From Devosia sp. (GTDB taxonomy: Bacteria; Pseudomonadota; Alphaproteobacteria; Rhizobiales; Devosiaceae): a stretch of DNA of 64,000 nt. This document shows, piece after piece, positions 17,731 to 26,435 of this stretch; position 1 is the first letter of the stretch; the number at the start of each line of letters is the position of its first letter. A program made the translations under genes and the position numbers. The stretch lies in the NCBI GenBank assembly GCA_017794705.1, contig CP051235.1, positions 311,010 to 375,009 of the forward strand. The letters run 5' to 3'. The notes below the pieces were generated by a model. The model was not told the origin of the DNA, searched no databases, and saw nothing but the letters and a program-made list of their open reading frames with translations.

Positions 17731-18573
17731 TTGGCGGATATTTCCAACCAGGTCGGTCAGGCCGACGTGACCCGTTGGGGCATTGTTGCGATGGTGTTCG
17801 GCGGCGTTGCGCTGCTGAGCTTCAGCCTGAGCGGCAACGTGCCGGACAGCGTGTCGACGGCTCTGCACGCGACCCGTGTTCAGGGCGCCAATGCGAATGT
17901 GCTGCGGCAGCAGGTTTCCGATTTGCAGAACCAGCAATTGCGGATCGACCGGAACCTGCAATTGCTGGATGGGCAGCTGCGCGTCTCGGAGCGGGATCAG
18001 GGGGACCTCATCCGGCGGTTGAGTGCGTTGGAGACTGCCATTCCGGCGCTGCTTGAGGTGGTGCCGCCGGACGCCGAGCTCGACTATTCGCTGACGGGAT
18101 CGATCGAGGATCCGGAAGAGGAAAGTTTTGATGCCGAAGGCGGTTCGGTGACGGTGACGCAGAGCCCGATGTTTCCGGAGGAAGCCTCGGCTGAGGAGAC
18201 GGAAGACGTGCAGGATATGCCGGCGCTGCCGCCATCGCTGGAGGAAATTCCGATAGAGGAAACTGCGCCGGAAGTGATTTTGACCGCTTCGCAGTATGGT
18301 TTGGCCATTGGCGAGGTCATTACGGACGAAACCGCGGAAACGAAGTGGGCCGACCTGCGCCAGAGTGTGGGGACACTGCTGATTGGTCTGGAACCGGCGC
18401 TTTCCGAACCCTCAGGGACCGGGGATTCGAGGATCATTGTCGGGCCGATCTCGGACTATGCGGCGGCCGAGACCCTGTGCGCCCGGATTGCCCGGGCGGG
18501 CGTGCCCTGTTTGCCAGTTCAGTATGTCGACGAGGACCTGCTGGCGCTCGATGCATTGAACGCCACCAATTGA
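17731..18573 (+). CDS. Single-pass membrane protein with SPOR-like C-terminus
   Basis: I do not recognise a named orthologue. From a TTG at 17731 preceded by a G-rich ribosome-binding sequence, the product has 280 residues; an ATG at 17680 is possible but lacks a visible binding site. Residues about 14-35 form one transmembrane helix, then a coiled-coil stretch rich in Gln and Leu (LRQQVSDLQNQQ), then a very acidic linker (EDPEEESFDAE, EEASAEETED). The last 60 residues resemble SPOR domains, which bind denuded peptidoglycan: RIIVGPISDYAAAETLCARI followed by AGVPCLPVQYVDEDL. Topology is probably N-in with a periplasmic tail. It is divergent from glmU, consistent with an envelope role. Confidence 0.65.
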   Translation: MADISNQVGQADVTRWGIVAMVFGGVALLSFSLSGNVPDSVSTALHATRVQGANANVLRQQVSDLQNQQLRIDRNLQLLDGQLRVSERDQGDLIRRLSALETAIPALLEVVPPDAELDYSLTGSIEDPEEESFDAEGGSVTVTQSPMFPEEASAEETEDVQDMPALPPSLEEIPIEETAPEVILTASQYGLAIGEVITDETAETKWADLRQSVGTLLIGLEPALSEPSGTGDSRIIVGPISDYAAAETLCARIARAGVPCLPVQYVDEDLLALDALNATN

Positions 18574-18574
18574 G

Positions 18575-18602
18575 TTGACACGAAAGGGTCAATCACTATG
18601 TT
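18575..18602 (+). promoter_or_regulatory. Candidate sigma-70 promoter for tRNA-Lys
   Basis: A perfect -35 hexamer TTGACA (18575-18580), a 16-nt spacer and TATGTT (18597-18602) lie just past the stop of the SPOR-like gene and about 120 nt before tRNA-Lys. The -35 is canonical; the -10 matches at four of six positions. No other gene start is nearby on this strand. Confidence 0.45.
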
Positions 18603-18722
18603 GCGCCGCATTCTGACGGAGGGTCGGGCAATGCTGCCCTCGCCGATCCAGAGAATGCCAACATCGAATTGATGCGTTTTCATCGCCGCGACGTGCTTCG
18701 CACCCGCCCCGGAAACGCCGAT

Positions 18723-18797
18723 GCGCCCGTAGCTCAGTGGTAGAGCATCCGACTTTTAATCGGCAGGTCGAAGGTTCAAATCCTTCCGGGCGTACCA
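18723..18797 (+). tRNA. tRNA-Lys (anticodon UUU)
   Basis: A complete 75-nt tRNA with encoded CCA. The acceptor stem GCGCCCG (18723-18729) pairs with CGGGCGT (one G-U pair). The D-arm is GCTC...GAGC, the anticodon loop CTTTTAA gives anticodon TTT, and the T-arm is GAAGG-TTCAAAT-CCTTC. The outermost anticodon-stem position (T27/C43) appears mismatched, which is a minor oddity. Its reverse complement produces false protein-like translations containing KDLNLRPAD. Confidence 0.96.
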
Positions 18798-19232
18798 ATT
18801 CTGGCTGTGAATAATCGGAAGACATGCTGAACGGCCCGGCAGGACATGTCCTCCGGGATTTGCTCCAGTCTTTGCTCCCGTTGAACGAGAAGCGGCGCGG
18901 CGGGACTTCGTCCCGGTGCGGTATTCCGCGAATGAGAAGGTGGGACTAATTCCCGCCGACGCGAACGCGTTTTTATCGCGGGGCCTCTGAGCAAGAGGGT
19001 TTGCCATTCGACCATAGGTCTCATGGCCTTCTCGGTTCAAATCCTTCCACCGGAAGGATTTGTCCGGCAATGCCGGCACACCTCGAAGTCCCGCGACCCG
19101 GGACAGGACGGCTCCTGCCCCGAACGAACCCCTTCCGCGACGTTCCGTTACGCCTCGCTCCGGAAAGGTGAAGGCAGTATGGCACGGTTTGTTGGGGCGG
19201 GGATAAGTTCTGCGCGCACCTTTTGCTCCGTT
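18798..19232. repeat. Gene-free stretch dense in inverted repeats between tRNA-Lys and pgi
   Basis: No believable gene is present in these 435 nt. It contains a run of short inverted repeats: AGGACATGTCCT (18841-18852) flanked by CCCG/CGGG; CGGGAC-TTC-GTCCCG (18901-18915); GCGG-TATT-CCGC (18918-18929); a 7-bp stem at 18939-18957; CCTCT/AGAGG (18984-18998); GCCAT-tc-GACC-ata-GGTC-tc-ATGGC (19003-19027); an 11-bp stem with a 3-nt loop (19038-19062); CCGGC/GCCGG (19064-19076); and GTCCCG/CGGGAC (19088-19104). The 15-nt GGTTCAAATCCTTCC of the tRNA-Lys T-arm recurs exactly at 19034-19048. It could be a structured RNA, a palindromic-repeat mosaic or the scar of a tRNA-targeted element. Confidence 0.6.
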
Positions 19233-20870
19233 CTAACTCCGCAACCGGTGGTAGTGCGCCAGAAGGCCCGATGTTGAGCTATCGTGGCCGTTGCCACGGT
19301 CTTCGCCGGAGACTTTGGGGAGGATGGCTTTTGCGAGTTGCTTGCCGAGTTCGACGCCCCATTGGTCGAAGGAATTGATGTTCCAGATGGTGCCCTGGAC
19401 GAAGACCTTGTGTTCGTAGAGCGCGATGAGCATGCCGAGTGTTGCCGGGTCAAGCTTGCGGTAGAGAAGCGTGTTCGAGGGGCGATTGCCGGGGAATATC
19501 TTGTGAGGTTTCAGCGCCTTGATCGCCGCAGGTTTCAGGCCGGCGGCTTTCAATTCGGTTTCAACTTCGTCGCCAGTCTTGCCGAGCATCAGGGCTTCGG
19601 ATTGCGCGAGGCAGTTGGCGACCAGTTTCTGATGGTGTTGGCCCATTTCCTCGTGCGGGTTGGAGGCGACGAGAAAATCGCAGGGGATCACCGAGGTGCC
19701 CTGGTGAATGAGCTGGTAGAAGGCGTGCTGGCCGTTGGTGCCTGGCTCGCCCCAGACCACGGGGCCGGTGTCGTAATCGACCGGCATGCCGTCGAGCATG
19801 ACGGATTTGCCGTTCGATTCCATGTCCTGCTGTTGCAGGTATGCGGCGAAGCGGCTCATGCGCTGGTCGTAGGGCAAGACCGCATGTGTGGCGAAGCCCC
19901 AGGCGTTGCGGTACCAGATGCCCAACAGGCCCATGATGACAGGGAAGTTTTCTTCCAGCGGGACCGTGAGGAAGTGGCTGTCCATCGCTGCGGCGCCCTT
20001 GAGGAACAGCGCAAAATTGTCATAGCCAACGGCCAGCGCGACTGGCAGGCCGATTGAGGACCAAACGGAGTAGCGGCCGCCGACCCAATCCCAGAAACCG
20101 AAGATGCGATCCTCAGAAATGCCGAAACTGGCGCAGGCTTCAAGGTTTGTGGACACGGCGGCGAAATGATCGCCTACGGCTTTTTCGCCCAGTGCTTTTG
20201 CCAGCCAGGCGCGGGCGGAATGGGCATTGGTCATGGTTTCGTCGGTGGTGAAGGTCTTGGACGCGACAATGAAAAGCGTGGTTTTCGGGTCGAGGCGTTT
20301 CAGCGTATCGTGCATGTGGGCGCCATCAACGTTTGAAACGTAGTGCGCGCGCAGGTTCTTGCGGGTGTAGGGCTCAAGGGCAGCCGTGACCATGGCGGGG
20401 CCGAGGTCCGAGCCGCCGATACCGATGTTGACGATATCTGTGAACGGTTCGCCGGTGGCGCCCTTGATGGAGCCATCACGAACCTGACCCACGAATTTTT
20501 TCATGCGCGACAGGACCTCGCGGACCTGGGGCATGACATCCTTGCTGTCGACCTTGACCGGCTCGGTGCCGCCGTAGCGCAGGGCCATGTGCATGACCGA
20601 GCGGCCCTCGGTGACGTTGATGGGTTCGCCGGCCCACATGGCGTCGCGGCGCGCTTCAACGCCGGCGGCGCGGGCAAGATCAAACAGGGCGGCCATCGCC
20701 TGTTCGTCGATCCGGTTCTTGGAATAGTCCAGCAGCATGGAGCCACAGGTGGCCGAGTATTTGCGGAACCGCTGGCTGTCGCCGGCAAACAGTTTGCGCA
20801 TGCTGGTGTCGGCAAGACGCTTTTGATGCGCCATCATTGCATTGAGAACGGACTTGCGATCAGACGCCAT
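19233..20870 (-). CDS. pgi: Glucose-6-phosphate isomerase
   Basis: Interconverts glucose-6-phosphate and fructose-6-phosphate, so it feeds the GlmS substrate. It has 545 residues from the ATG at 20870 ([20 protein letters not shown]); a GTG three codons upstream is also in frame. PGI signatures are present: [19 protein letters not shown] near residue 148, [17 protein letters not shown] near 205, and the C-terminal motif [14 protein letters not shown] with the catalytic Lys. Full length. It is 31 nt downstream of tgt on the same strand and may be the last gene of the gyrA...tgt run. Its 3' end borders the palindrome-rich region. Confidence 0.97.
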   Translation of the reverse strand: MASDRKSVLNAMMAHQKRLADTSMRKLFAGDSQRFRKYSATCGSMLLDYSKNRIDEQAMAALFDLARAAGVEARRDAMWAGEPINVTEGRSVMHMALRYGGTEPVKVDSKDVMPQVREVLSRMKKFVGQVRDGSIKGATGEPFTDIVNIGIGGSDLGPAMVTAALEPYTRKNLRAHYVSNVDGAHMHDTLKRLDPKTTLFIVASKTFTTDETMTNAHSARAWLAKALGEKAVGDHFAAVSTNLEACASFGISEDRIFGFWDWVGGRYSVWSSIGLPVALAVGYDNFALFLKGAAAMDSHFLTVPLEENFPVIMGLLGIWYRNAWGFATHAVLPYDQRMSRFAAYLQQQDMESNGKSVMLDGMPVDYDTGPVVWGEPGTNGQHAFYQLIHQGTSVIPCDFLVASNPHEEMGQHHQKLVANCLAQSEALMLGKTGDEVETELKAAGLKPAAIKALKPHKIFPGNRPSNTLLYRKLDPATLGMLIALYEHKVFVQGTIWNINSFDQWGVELGKQLAKAILPKVSGEDRGNGHDSSTSGLLAHYHRLRS

Positions 20871-20901
20871 TGGTTGCACCCCGGTTTCTTGACGTTTGGA
20901 T

Positions 20902-22029
20902 TCAGAGCGCCGCGATGTCCCCGCGCGCCCAGCCGGCGCGGGTCTCAGCAGCGAAATCAGTGAACTGGCCGCGCTCTATAGCAGACCGCGCCCCAGCCGT
21001 CAGTTCCTGATAGTAGGAAAGATTGACCTGGGAGAGCACCATGGCACCGAGTATCTCCTCTGTGCGCACAAGGTGATGCAGGTAAGCTCTTGAGAAACGG
21101 CGGCAATTCGGGTTGGGCGAGCTTTCGTCGAGCGGGCGGGGATCATCCTTGTGACGGGCGTTCTTGAGGTTGACGACGCCCATTCTGGTGTAGGCGTGTC
21201 CGTGACGTCCGGCACGGGTGGGATGGACGCAGTCGAACATGTCAATTCCGCGTTCGATGGCGCCGAGGATGTCGTCCGGCTTGCCGACGCCCATGAGATA
21301 GTGAGGCGCATCCTGGGGCAGTTCAGGGACTACTTCGTCGAGGACACGGAACATGACGTCCTGCGGTTCGCCCACGGCAAGGCCGCCGACAGAGTAGCCG
21401 TGAAAGCCGATATCGCGGAGGCCGTGCGCCGAACGGGCCCGAAGTTCAGCATTGTCGCCGCCCTGCACGATGCCGAACAGGCCCCTGCCCTTGGACTTGT
21501 TGAAGGCGGCTTTGGACCGGTCGGCCCAGCGGAGGGACAGTTCCATGGCGCGCTCCATTTCCTTGTGCTCGGCGGGGAGCGCCAGGCATTCGTCGAGCTG
21601 CATGATGATGTCGGAATCGAGCAGGATCTGGATTTCGATGGAACGTTCGGGGGTGAGTTCGTGTTTGGAGCCGTCGATGTGCGACTGGAAGGTCACCCCC
21701 TCCTCCGTGAGCTTGCGCAGTTTTGACAGCGACATGACCTGAAAGCCGCCGCTGTCGGTAAGGATCGGTTTCTGCCAATCCATGAATTCGTGCAGTCCGC
21801 CGAGGCTGGCGATACGTTCCGCGCCCGGGCGCAGCATGAGATGATAGGTGTTGCCAAGCAGGACTTCGGCGCCGGTTTCGGCGACCTGTTCGGGATACAT
21901 GGCCTTGACCGTGGCCGCGGTACCCACCGGCATGAAGGCGGGTGTATTGATCTGCCCGCGCGGGGTGGAAATGCGCCCGCGCCTTGCCGCGCCGTCAGTG
22001 GCGATCAGGTCAAACTGGAAGTCAGTCAA
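20902..22029 (-). CDS. tgt: tRNA-guanine(34) transglycosylase Tgt
   Basis: Exchanges guanine 34 for preQ1 in tRNAs with GUN anticodons during queuosine synthesis. It has 375 residues. The nucleophile/base motifs are intact: [13 protein letters not shown] (general acid Asp) and [15 protein letters not shown] (nucleophile Asp). The zinc site is not. The E. coli pattern is Cys302, Cys304, Cys307, His333; here the aligned segment is [19 protein letters not shown], leaving one Cys (residue 309), and the later position reads SQVNLSYYQ, with Val where His is expected. It follows queA by 3 nt. Identity is secure; zinc binding is doubtful. Confidence 0.96.
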   Translation of the reverse strand: MTDFQFDLIATDGAARRGRISTPRGQINTPAFMPVGTAATVKAMYPEQVAETGAEVLLGNTYHLMLRPGAERIASLGGLHEFMDWQKPILTDSGGFQVMSLSKLRKLTEEGVTFQSHIDGSKHELTPERSIEIQILLDSDIIMQLDECLALPAEHKEMERAMELSLRWADRSKAAFNKSKGRGLFGIVQGGDNAELRARSAHGLRDIGFHGYSVGGLAVGEPQDVMFRVLDEVVPELPQDAPHYLMGVGKPDDILGAIERGIDMFDCVHPTRAGRHGHAYTRMGVVNLKNARHKDDPRPLDESSPNPNCRRFSRAYLHHLVRTEEILGAMVLSQVNLSYYQELTAGARSAIERGQFTDFAAETRAGWARGDIAAL

Positions 22030-22032
22030 TAC

Positions 22033-23112
22033 TCAGTCTCCGGCCCGGGTCAGCAGCGACCCGTCACCATAGGAATAGAAGCGGTAGCCCGCCGAAATGG
22101 CGTGGGCGTAGGCTTTTTGCATGGTTTGAATGCCAGAGAAAGCCGAGACGAGCATGAAAAGCGTCGAGCGTGGCAGGTGGAAATTGGTCATTAGCAGATC
22201 AACCACCCGGAACTGGAAGCCGGGGGTGATGAAGATATCGGTTTCTCCGGAGAAGGCGCGTAGTTCACCCGTCTCCTGTGCCGCACTTTCCAGCAAGCGC
22301 AGGCTGGTGGTGCCGACAGCGACGACCCGGCCGCCTGCGGCCCGCGCCCGATTGATGCGCTCGACGGTGTCTTCGGTCACCTCACCCCACTCGGCATGCA
22401 TCTTGTGATCGTCGGTATCGTCGGCCTTCATCGGCAGAAAGGTGCCGGCGCCGACATGCAGGGTGACCTTTTCAATGCGGACGCCCTTGTTGCGCAGGCG
22501 ATCCAGCAGGTCTTCAGTGAAATGCAGTCCGGCGGTGGGCGCGGCGACGGCGCCTTCCTGTTCGGCATAGACGGTTTGATAGTCGGTTTCGTCGCGCTCT
22601 TCGAAATCCCGCTTGGCGCTGATGTAGGGCGGCAGCGGCATGGCACCGAAGGCCTTGATGGCTTCGTCAAGGAAAGCGCCGCTGAGGTCAAATGCCAGTG
22701 TGACCTCGCCGCCCGGGGCGACGTTTTCGACTTTGGCTTCGAGACGGGTCAGTGCGCAGGCGCGGTCATTGCTTTCGCCGAATTCGACCCGGTCGCCGGG
22801 CTTGAGGCGTTTGGCCGGGCGCGCGAGGGCCGCCCAGTGGTTCGCGTCGATCCGCCGGTGCAGGTTGAAGGATACATTGGACTGGAATTCGCCGCGGTGG
22901 CGGACGCCATGCAGTTCTGCCGGAATGACGCGCGTGTCGTTGACGACCAGCACGTCCTCGGGGTTGAGCAGGTCGACAAGATCGGTGACGCGCCTGTCCG
23001 CCAGTTCCCCGTTGGCGCCGACTGTCAGCAGGCGCGCTGAATCGCGCGGTTCGGCGGGATGCAGGGCGATGCGATCTTCGGGAAGTTCGAAGTCGAACAG
23101 ATCGACTTTCAT
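22033..23112 (-). CDS. queA: S-adenosylmethionine:tRNA ribosyltransferase-isomerase QueA
   Basis: Converts preQ1-modified tRNA to epoxyqueuosine using the ribose of SAM, directly after Tgt. It has 359 residues, near the family length. Signatures are [21 protein letters not shown] at the N-terminus ([11 protein letters not shown]), [32 protein letters not shown] (the PPYI...YQTVYA pattern), [13 protein letters not shown] and [10 protein letters not shown]. Its ATG overlaps the stop of a small secreted-protein gene by 1 nt, and tgt follows 3 nt after its stop, so queA-tgt are clearly co-transcribed. Confidence 0.97.
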   Translation of the reverse strand: MKVDLFDFELPEDRIALHPAEPRDSARLLTVGANGELADRRVTDLVDLLNPEDVLVVNDTRVIPAELHGVRHRGEFQSNVSFNLHRRIDANHWAALARPAKRLKPGDRVEFGESNDRACALTRLEAKVENVAPGGEVTLAFDLSGAFLDEAIKAFGAMPLPPYISAKRDFEERDETDYQTVYAEQEGAVAAPTAGLHFTEDLLDRLRNKGVRIEKVTLHVGAGTFLPMKADDTDDHKMHAEWGEVTEDTVERINRARAAGGRVVAVGTTSLRLLESAAQETGELRAFSGETDIFITPGFQFRVVDLLMTNFHLPRSTLFMLVSAFSGIQTMQKAYAHAISAGYRFYSYGDGSLLTRAGD

Positions 23113-23489
23113 CAGGGGCCCTCGCAGGTCACGGCATAGGCGCCGACGCCGACGAGTTCCAGGGTCCCGGCCATGACAAAATCAATCTCTTCATCTGCCT
23201 GGAACAGGCGGACACGGGCGAGGACCCCCTCCAGATTGGGGTCGGTGAAATCGATTCGAATGGATTCGCCGTCGGCAAAGGCCTGGGAGGTGGAAATCTG
23301 ATCATCGGCCATGCTGAGGGTTGTCCCCTCACCCACCACCGTGGCGCTGATGATGGCCATGCCGGGAACGTTGCCGAGGCCGAGATCGACCCCGTTTCCG
23401 TTCCCGTCGTGACAGGATATGGAGCTTGTCGCCTGTGCGCCGCCCGTCAATGCGAGGGCAACAAGGGCGGCAAGCGACAGGCTCCGCAC
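23112..23489 (-). CDS. Small secreted protein of unknown function
   Basis: I do not recognise this family. From the GTG at 23489 the product has 125 residues with a signal peptide ([20 protein letters not shown], cleavage about residue 20). The mature part has two cysteines, one at each end (SISCHDG and AVTCEGP), which could form a disulfide, and alternating hydrophobic residues suggesting a small beta-sandwich. The longer in-frame start at 23573 lies inside the cyclophilin gene. It is locked into the operon, 4 nt after ppiB and overlapping queA by 1 nt, yet nothing connects it to queuosine chemistry. Confidence 0.75.
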   Translation of the reverse strand: MRSLSLAALVALALTGGAQATSSISCHDGNGNGVDLGLGNVPGMAIISATVVGEGTTLSMADDQISTSQAFADGESIRIDFTDPNLEGVLARVRLFQADEEIDFVMAGTLELVGVGAYAVTCEGP

Positions 23490-23493
23490 TGGA

Positions 23494-23970
23494 TCAGGCC
23501 AGGTCGGCGGCGACACGCATGGTGACGATCTGGTCCGGGTTGCGGACAGGTTCGCCGCGCGCAAGCTGGTCAATCGCGTCCATGCCTTCGGTCACCTTGC
23601 CCCAGACCGTATATTGCCGGTTGAGGAAAGGCGTATCGCCGAAGCAGATGAAGAACTGGGAATTGGCCGAATCGGGATCGGCAGTGCGGGCCATCGAGCA
23701 GGTGCCGCGTACATGCGGTTCTTCATTGAATTCCTGCTTCAGGTCGGGCTTGTCGGACCCGCCTGTGCCGGTGCCGTTGGGGCAGCCGACCTGGGCCATG
23801 AAATCGTCGATGACCCGGTGAAACACGATGCCATCGTAGAATTTTTCGCGCGCCAGCTCCTTCAGCCGGTTGACGTGGTTGGGCGCGAGGTCCGGCCGCA
23901 ACTCGATGATGGCTGTGCCCTTGCTTGTTTCGAGCACGAGCGTGTTTTCTGGATCCTTGTAATCAGGCAT
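23494..23970 (-). CDS. Cytoplasmic cyclophilin-type peptidyl-prolyl isomerase (PpiB-like)
   Basis: Proline isomerase with no signal peptide, hence cytoplasmic. I choose the second of two adjacent ATGs (23970; MPDYKDPENTLVLETSKG, 158 residues) because GGAAG is about 5 nt upstream of it. Cyclophilin motifs are FHRVIDDFMAQVGCPNGTGTGG near residues 44-65, with the catalytic Arg in FHRV, MARTADPDSANSQFFICF and the QYTVWGKV region. It lies 25 nt downstream of a membrane-anchored paralogue. Confidence 0.94.
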   Translation of the reverse strand: MPDYKDPENTLVLETSKGTAIIELRPDLAPNHVNRLKELAREKFYDGIVFHRVIDDFMAQVGCPNGTGTGGSDKPDLKQEFNEEPHVRGTCSMARTADPDSANSQFFICFGDTPFLNRQYTVWGKVTEGMDAIDQLARGEPVRNPDQIVTMRVAADLA

Positions 23971-23995
23971 CATTCTTCCTTGGTTTGAAACTTGT

Positions 23996-24607
23996 CTATT
24001 CGCTATCGACGACGCGCATGGCGACAATGTGATCGGGGTCCTCGACGAGACCATTGCGGGCGGCATCGCCCAGCTTGATCTGATCGACAACGTCCATGCC
24101 TTCGATCACTTCGCCAATCAGCGTGTACTGACCATCGAGATGGCGTGCGTCGGCGAGGACGATGAAAAACTGCGAGTTGGCGCTGTTGGGGTTCGACGAG
24201 CGGGCCATGCCGACCGTACCACGCACGAAAGGTTCCTCGGAGAACTCTGCAGGCAGATCAGGCAGGTCAGAACCGCCCGTGCCCGTGCCGGTCGGGTCGC
24301 CGGTCTGGGCCATGAAGCCGTCGATCACGCGGTGAAAGACGATATCGTCATAAAAGCCTTCGCCAGCCAGCGTCACGATGCGTTCGGCGTGCTCCGGCGC
24401 GAGTTCGGCGCGCAACTGGATGAGGATTTCGCCGTTCTCGGTCTCGAGGGCCACGACCGGGAGTTCGCCTTCGAACTCGGTCGTGCTTTGCGGAGCCGGC
24501 TGGGGCGAATTGAACATCTGCCAGCCGACGAAGCCGACAAACAGGGCAAAGAAGGCCAGCGCCAGGACCTGAATGGTCCGGTTGCGCCCGGATTGAGGTG
24601 CACTCAT
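23996..24607 (-). CDS. Membrane-anchored periplasmic cyclophilin-type peptidyl-prolyl isomerase
   Basis: A second proline isomerase of 203 residues. Residues about 11-31 (IQVLALAFFALFVGFVGW) form an uncleaved signal anchor or signal peptide, then a short Pro/Gln linker, then the cyclophilin domain: FHRVIDGFMAQTGDPTGTGTGG, MARSSNPNSANSQFFIVLA and GQYTLIGEVIEGMDVVD. It is predicted to act in the periplasm, complementing the cytoplasmic copy. Its start overlaps the coaD stop by 4 nt. Confidence 0.93.
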   Translation of the reverse strand: MSAPQSGRNRTIQVLALAFFALFVGFVGWQMFNSPQPAPQSTTEFEGELPVVALETENGEILIQLRAELAPEHAERIVTLAGEGFYDDIVFHRVIDGFMAQTGDPTGTGTGGSDLPDLPAEFSEEPFVRGTVGMARSSNPNSANSQFFIVLADARHLDGQYTLIGEVIEGMDVVDQIKLGDAARNGLVEDPDHIVAMRVVDSE

Positions 24608-25095
24608 TTGTTCTCCAACGCCCTCAGAACGACGGAGGGCACAAAAGCGGAAATATCGCCGTCAAGGGAGGCGATCTGACGGACCAGCGTGGCGGAAATA
24701 TGCCGCACGTGCGGGCTGGATGGCACGAAGACGGTCTGCAAATCGGGCGCCATCTGGGCATTCATGCCCACCATCTGCATTTCGTAATTGTAGTCGGTGG
24801 TGTCGCGAAGTCCGCGAATGATCAGCGAGGCGCCCAGTTCGCGGGCCTTGCGGATCATCAAGCCCTCGAAATCCACAACCTGGACGTCTGTATGCGTCCG
24901 GCGGGCGATCGATTCGATGGTCTGTTCGAGCAGAATCTTGCGGTCACTGGCGGAAAGTAGCGGGTTTTTGGCAACCTGAACGCCGACGCCGACGTAGAGC
25001 GTATCAACGAGCCGGCAGGCCCGCTCGATCACGTCGAGATGGCCGTTGGTCACGGGGTCGAACGATCCGGGATAAAAGCCTGTGAGCCTGTCCAT
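24604..25095 (-). CDS. coaD: Phosphopantetheine adenylyltransferase CoaD
   Basis: Transfers AMP to 4'-phosphopantetheine in coenzyme A synthesis. The ATG at 25095 gives MDRLTGFYPGSFDPVTNGHL and 163 residues, matching the family. The nucleotidyltransferase T-x-x-H motif is TNGH near residue 17; IIRGLRDTTDYNYEMQM and the ISATLVR signature follow. It lies 13 nt after a LysE-family gene and overlaps the cyclophilin gene by 4 nt. Confidence 0.97.
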   Translation of the reverse strand: MDRLTGFYPGSFDPVTNGHLDVIERACRLVDTLYVGVGVQVAKNPLLSASDRKILLEQTIESIARRTHTDVQVVDFEGLMIRKARELGASLIIRGLRDTTDYNYEMQMVGMNAQMAPDLQTVFVPSSPHVRHISATLVRQIASLDGDISAFVPSVVLRALENK

Positions 25096-25108
25096 GCCGC
25101 GGTTTTTG

Positions 25109-25729
25109 TCACGCCTTTTGCTGGAAGGCAAGCCAAAGGCCGGCGCAGATCAGAACGGCGCCGGAAACCCAGCCGGCGCGTTGTGAAAAGCGGCCCACGA
25201 ACAGGTTACGCGCGCCGCCGGCGAGCAGGATGTAGGCCGCGTCAGCAATGACGACGATGGCGATCCAGAGGGCACCCAGAAATACGACCTGCGGGGCGAT
25301 GGGCTGGTTGACGTCGACGAACTGGGGTACGAAGGCGCCGAAGAACAGCAGCGCCTTGGGGTTGGTCCACAGGACGATGAAGCCGGTCATGATCTGGCGG
25401 AAATAGTCGTTGGTGCCTTGACCAACCGCGATGACACGCGGCGGCTTTCTGATCATCCGGACACCGAGCCAGATGAGATAGAGAGCGCCGGCAATCTTCA
25501 CCCAGTCAAAGGCCGACGCCATGATCCGGCTGACGGCATCCAAACCGAAGATCAGCAGGATGAGCATGGAGATGCGGGCGAGAACAGCGCCGACTTCCAT
25601 GACAAAACCTGCCCTCAGACCATGACCAAGCGTCGTGCCGACAAGGGAGGACACCGTGACACCGGGAATGGCCATGACGGCTGCGGTCGTCAGGATGAAG
25701 GCGAGAAGTTCGGGGGATGTAAGCGTCAT
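25109..25729 (-). CDS. LysE/RhtB family exporter, copy 1
   Basis: Inner-membrane exporter of 206 residues from the ATG at 25729 (MTLTSPELLAFILTTAAVMA); upstream in-frame sequence belongs to the second LysE gene. About six hydrophobic segments are visible. Family features are IPGVTVSSLVGTTLGHGLRAG near residue 21, corresponding to the PGP...G.R.G core, and GALYLIWLGVRMI. Members export amino acids or related solutes; the substrate is not predictable. It is 10 nt downstream of a paralogue, both placed between gyrA and coaD. Confidence 0.9.
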   Translation of the reverse strand: MTLTSPELLAFILTTAAVMAIPGVTVSSLVGTTLGHGLRAGFVMEVGAVLARISMLILLIFGLDAVSRIMASAFDWVKIAGALYLIWLGVRMIRKPPRVIAVGQGTNDYFRQIMTGFIVLWTNPKALLFFGAFVPQFVDVNQPIAPQVVFLGALWIAIVVIADAAYILLAGGARNLFVGRFSQRAGWVSGAVLICAGLWLAFQQKA

Positions 25730-25739
25730 GCAGGCACGT

Positions 25740-26354
25740 CTACCGGCGGAGAAGCGCCAGCCAGATTCCCCCCGCCATGAGAACGCCGCCGCTGATCTTG
25801 CTGAGAATCCGGACACGGCCTGCCGTGAGCGCATTACGGGCGGATCCAGCGAGAATGGCGTAGACTGCATCCGTCAAGGTGGCGACGGCCATCACGATCA
25901 ATCCGAGAAAAAGAATTTGGGGAAATGCGGGTTCGGAAAGCGTCACGAATTGAGGGATGAAGGCGCCGAGGAAAAGCAGCGTCTTGGGATTGCCCCAGTT
26001 GACCAGTGCGCCCTGCCAGATGAATGCGGATATGCGGGGTGAACCCGCCTCGCCTTCAAGCTTCAGTCCACCACGACTGGAGAACATCTGCCAGCCGATC
26101 CAGATGAGGTAGGCGGCGCCGGCCAGCTTGATCCAGAAGAAGGCGGCTCCGACCAGTTCGACCACGGCATCAAGTCCGATGGCGAGGATCAGGACCATGG
26201 TCAACATGCTGACTTCTGTTCCAAAGATGGTCCACAGACCCGCCCTTGTGCCGTGAGCCAGTGAATTGGCCAGCACGACAGTGACCGACGGGCCGGGCAC
26301 GACGGAGAAGACGAAACAGGCGGCGATGTAGGTAAGAAGAAGGGTCGGTTCCAC
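25740..26354 (-). CDS. LysE/RhtB family exporter, copy 2
   Basis: A 204-residue relative of the downstream LysE protein. It begins at a GTG (26354) with GGAG about 10 nt upstream. The family core VVPGPSVTVVLANSLAHGTRAG lies near residues 18-39, and AGAAYLIWIGWQMF and WGNPKTLLFLGAFIPQF match copy 1 (WTNPKALLFFGAFVPQF), pointing to an old tandem duplication. It lies 81 nt downstream of gyrA. Substrate unknown. Confidence 0.9.
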   Translation of the reverse strand: MEPTLLLTYIAACFVFSVVPGPSVTVVLANSLAHGTRAGLWTIFGTEVSMLTMVLILAIGLDAVVELVGAAFFWIKLAGAAYLIWIGWQMFSSRGGLKLEGEAGSPRISAFIWQGALVNWGNPKTLLFLGAFIPQFVTLSEPAFPQILFLGLIVMAVATLTDAVYAILAGSARNALTAGRVRILSKISGGVLMAGGIWLALLRR

Positions 26355-26435
26355 GGCGGGTCACTCCAAGCAGGAAGGTGAAGCAAGCACCAGTTTCATG
26401 CCCGCTTCAAGCCCCCTGCTCCGCTCGCCTATCTT

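Noticed and set aside
18756-19079. Minus-strand 107-codon frame antisense to tRNA-Lys and through the palindrome region
   Set aside because: It reads tRNA antisense (KDLNLRPAD) and the repeated T-arm (WKDLNRE), the usual false translation of tRNA genes; no start signal or family.
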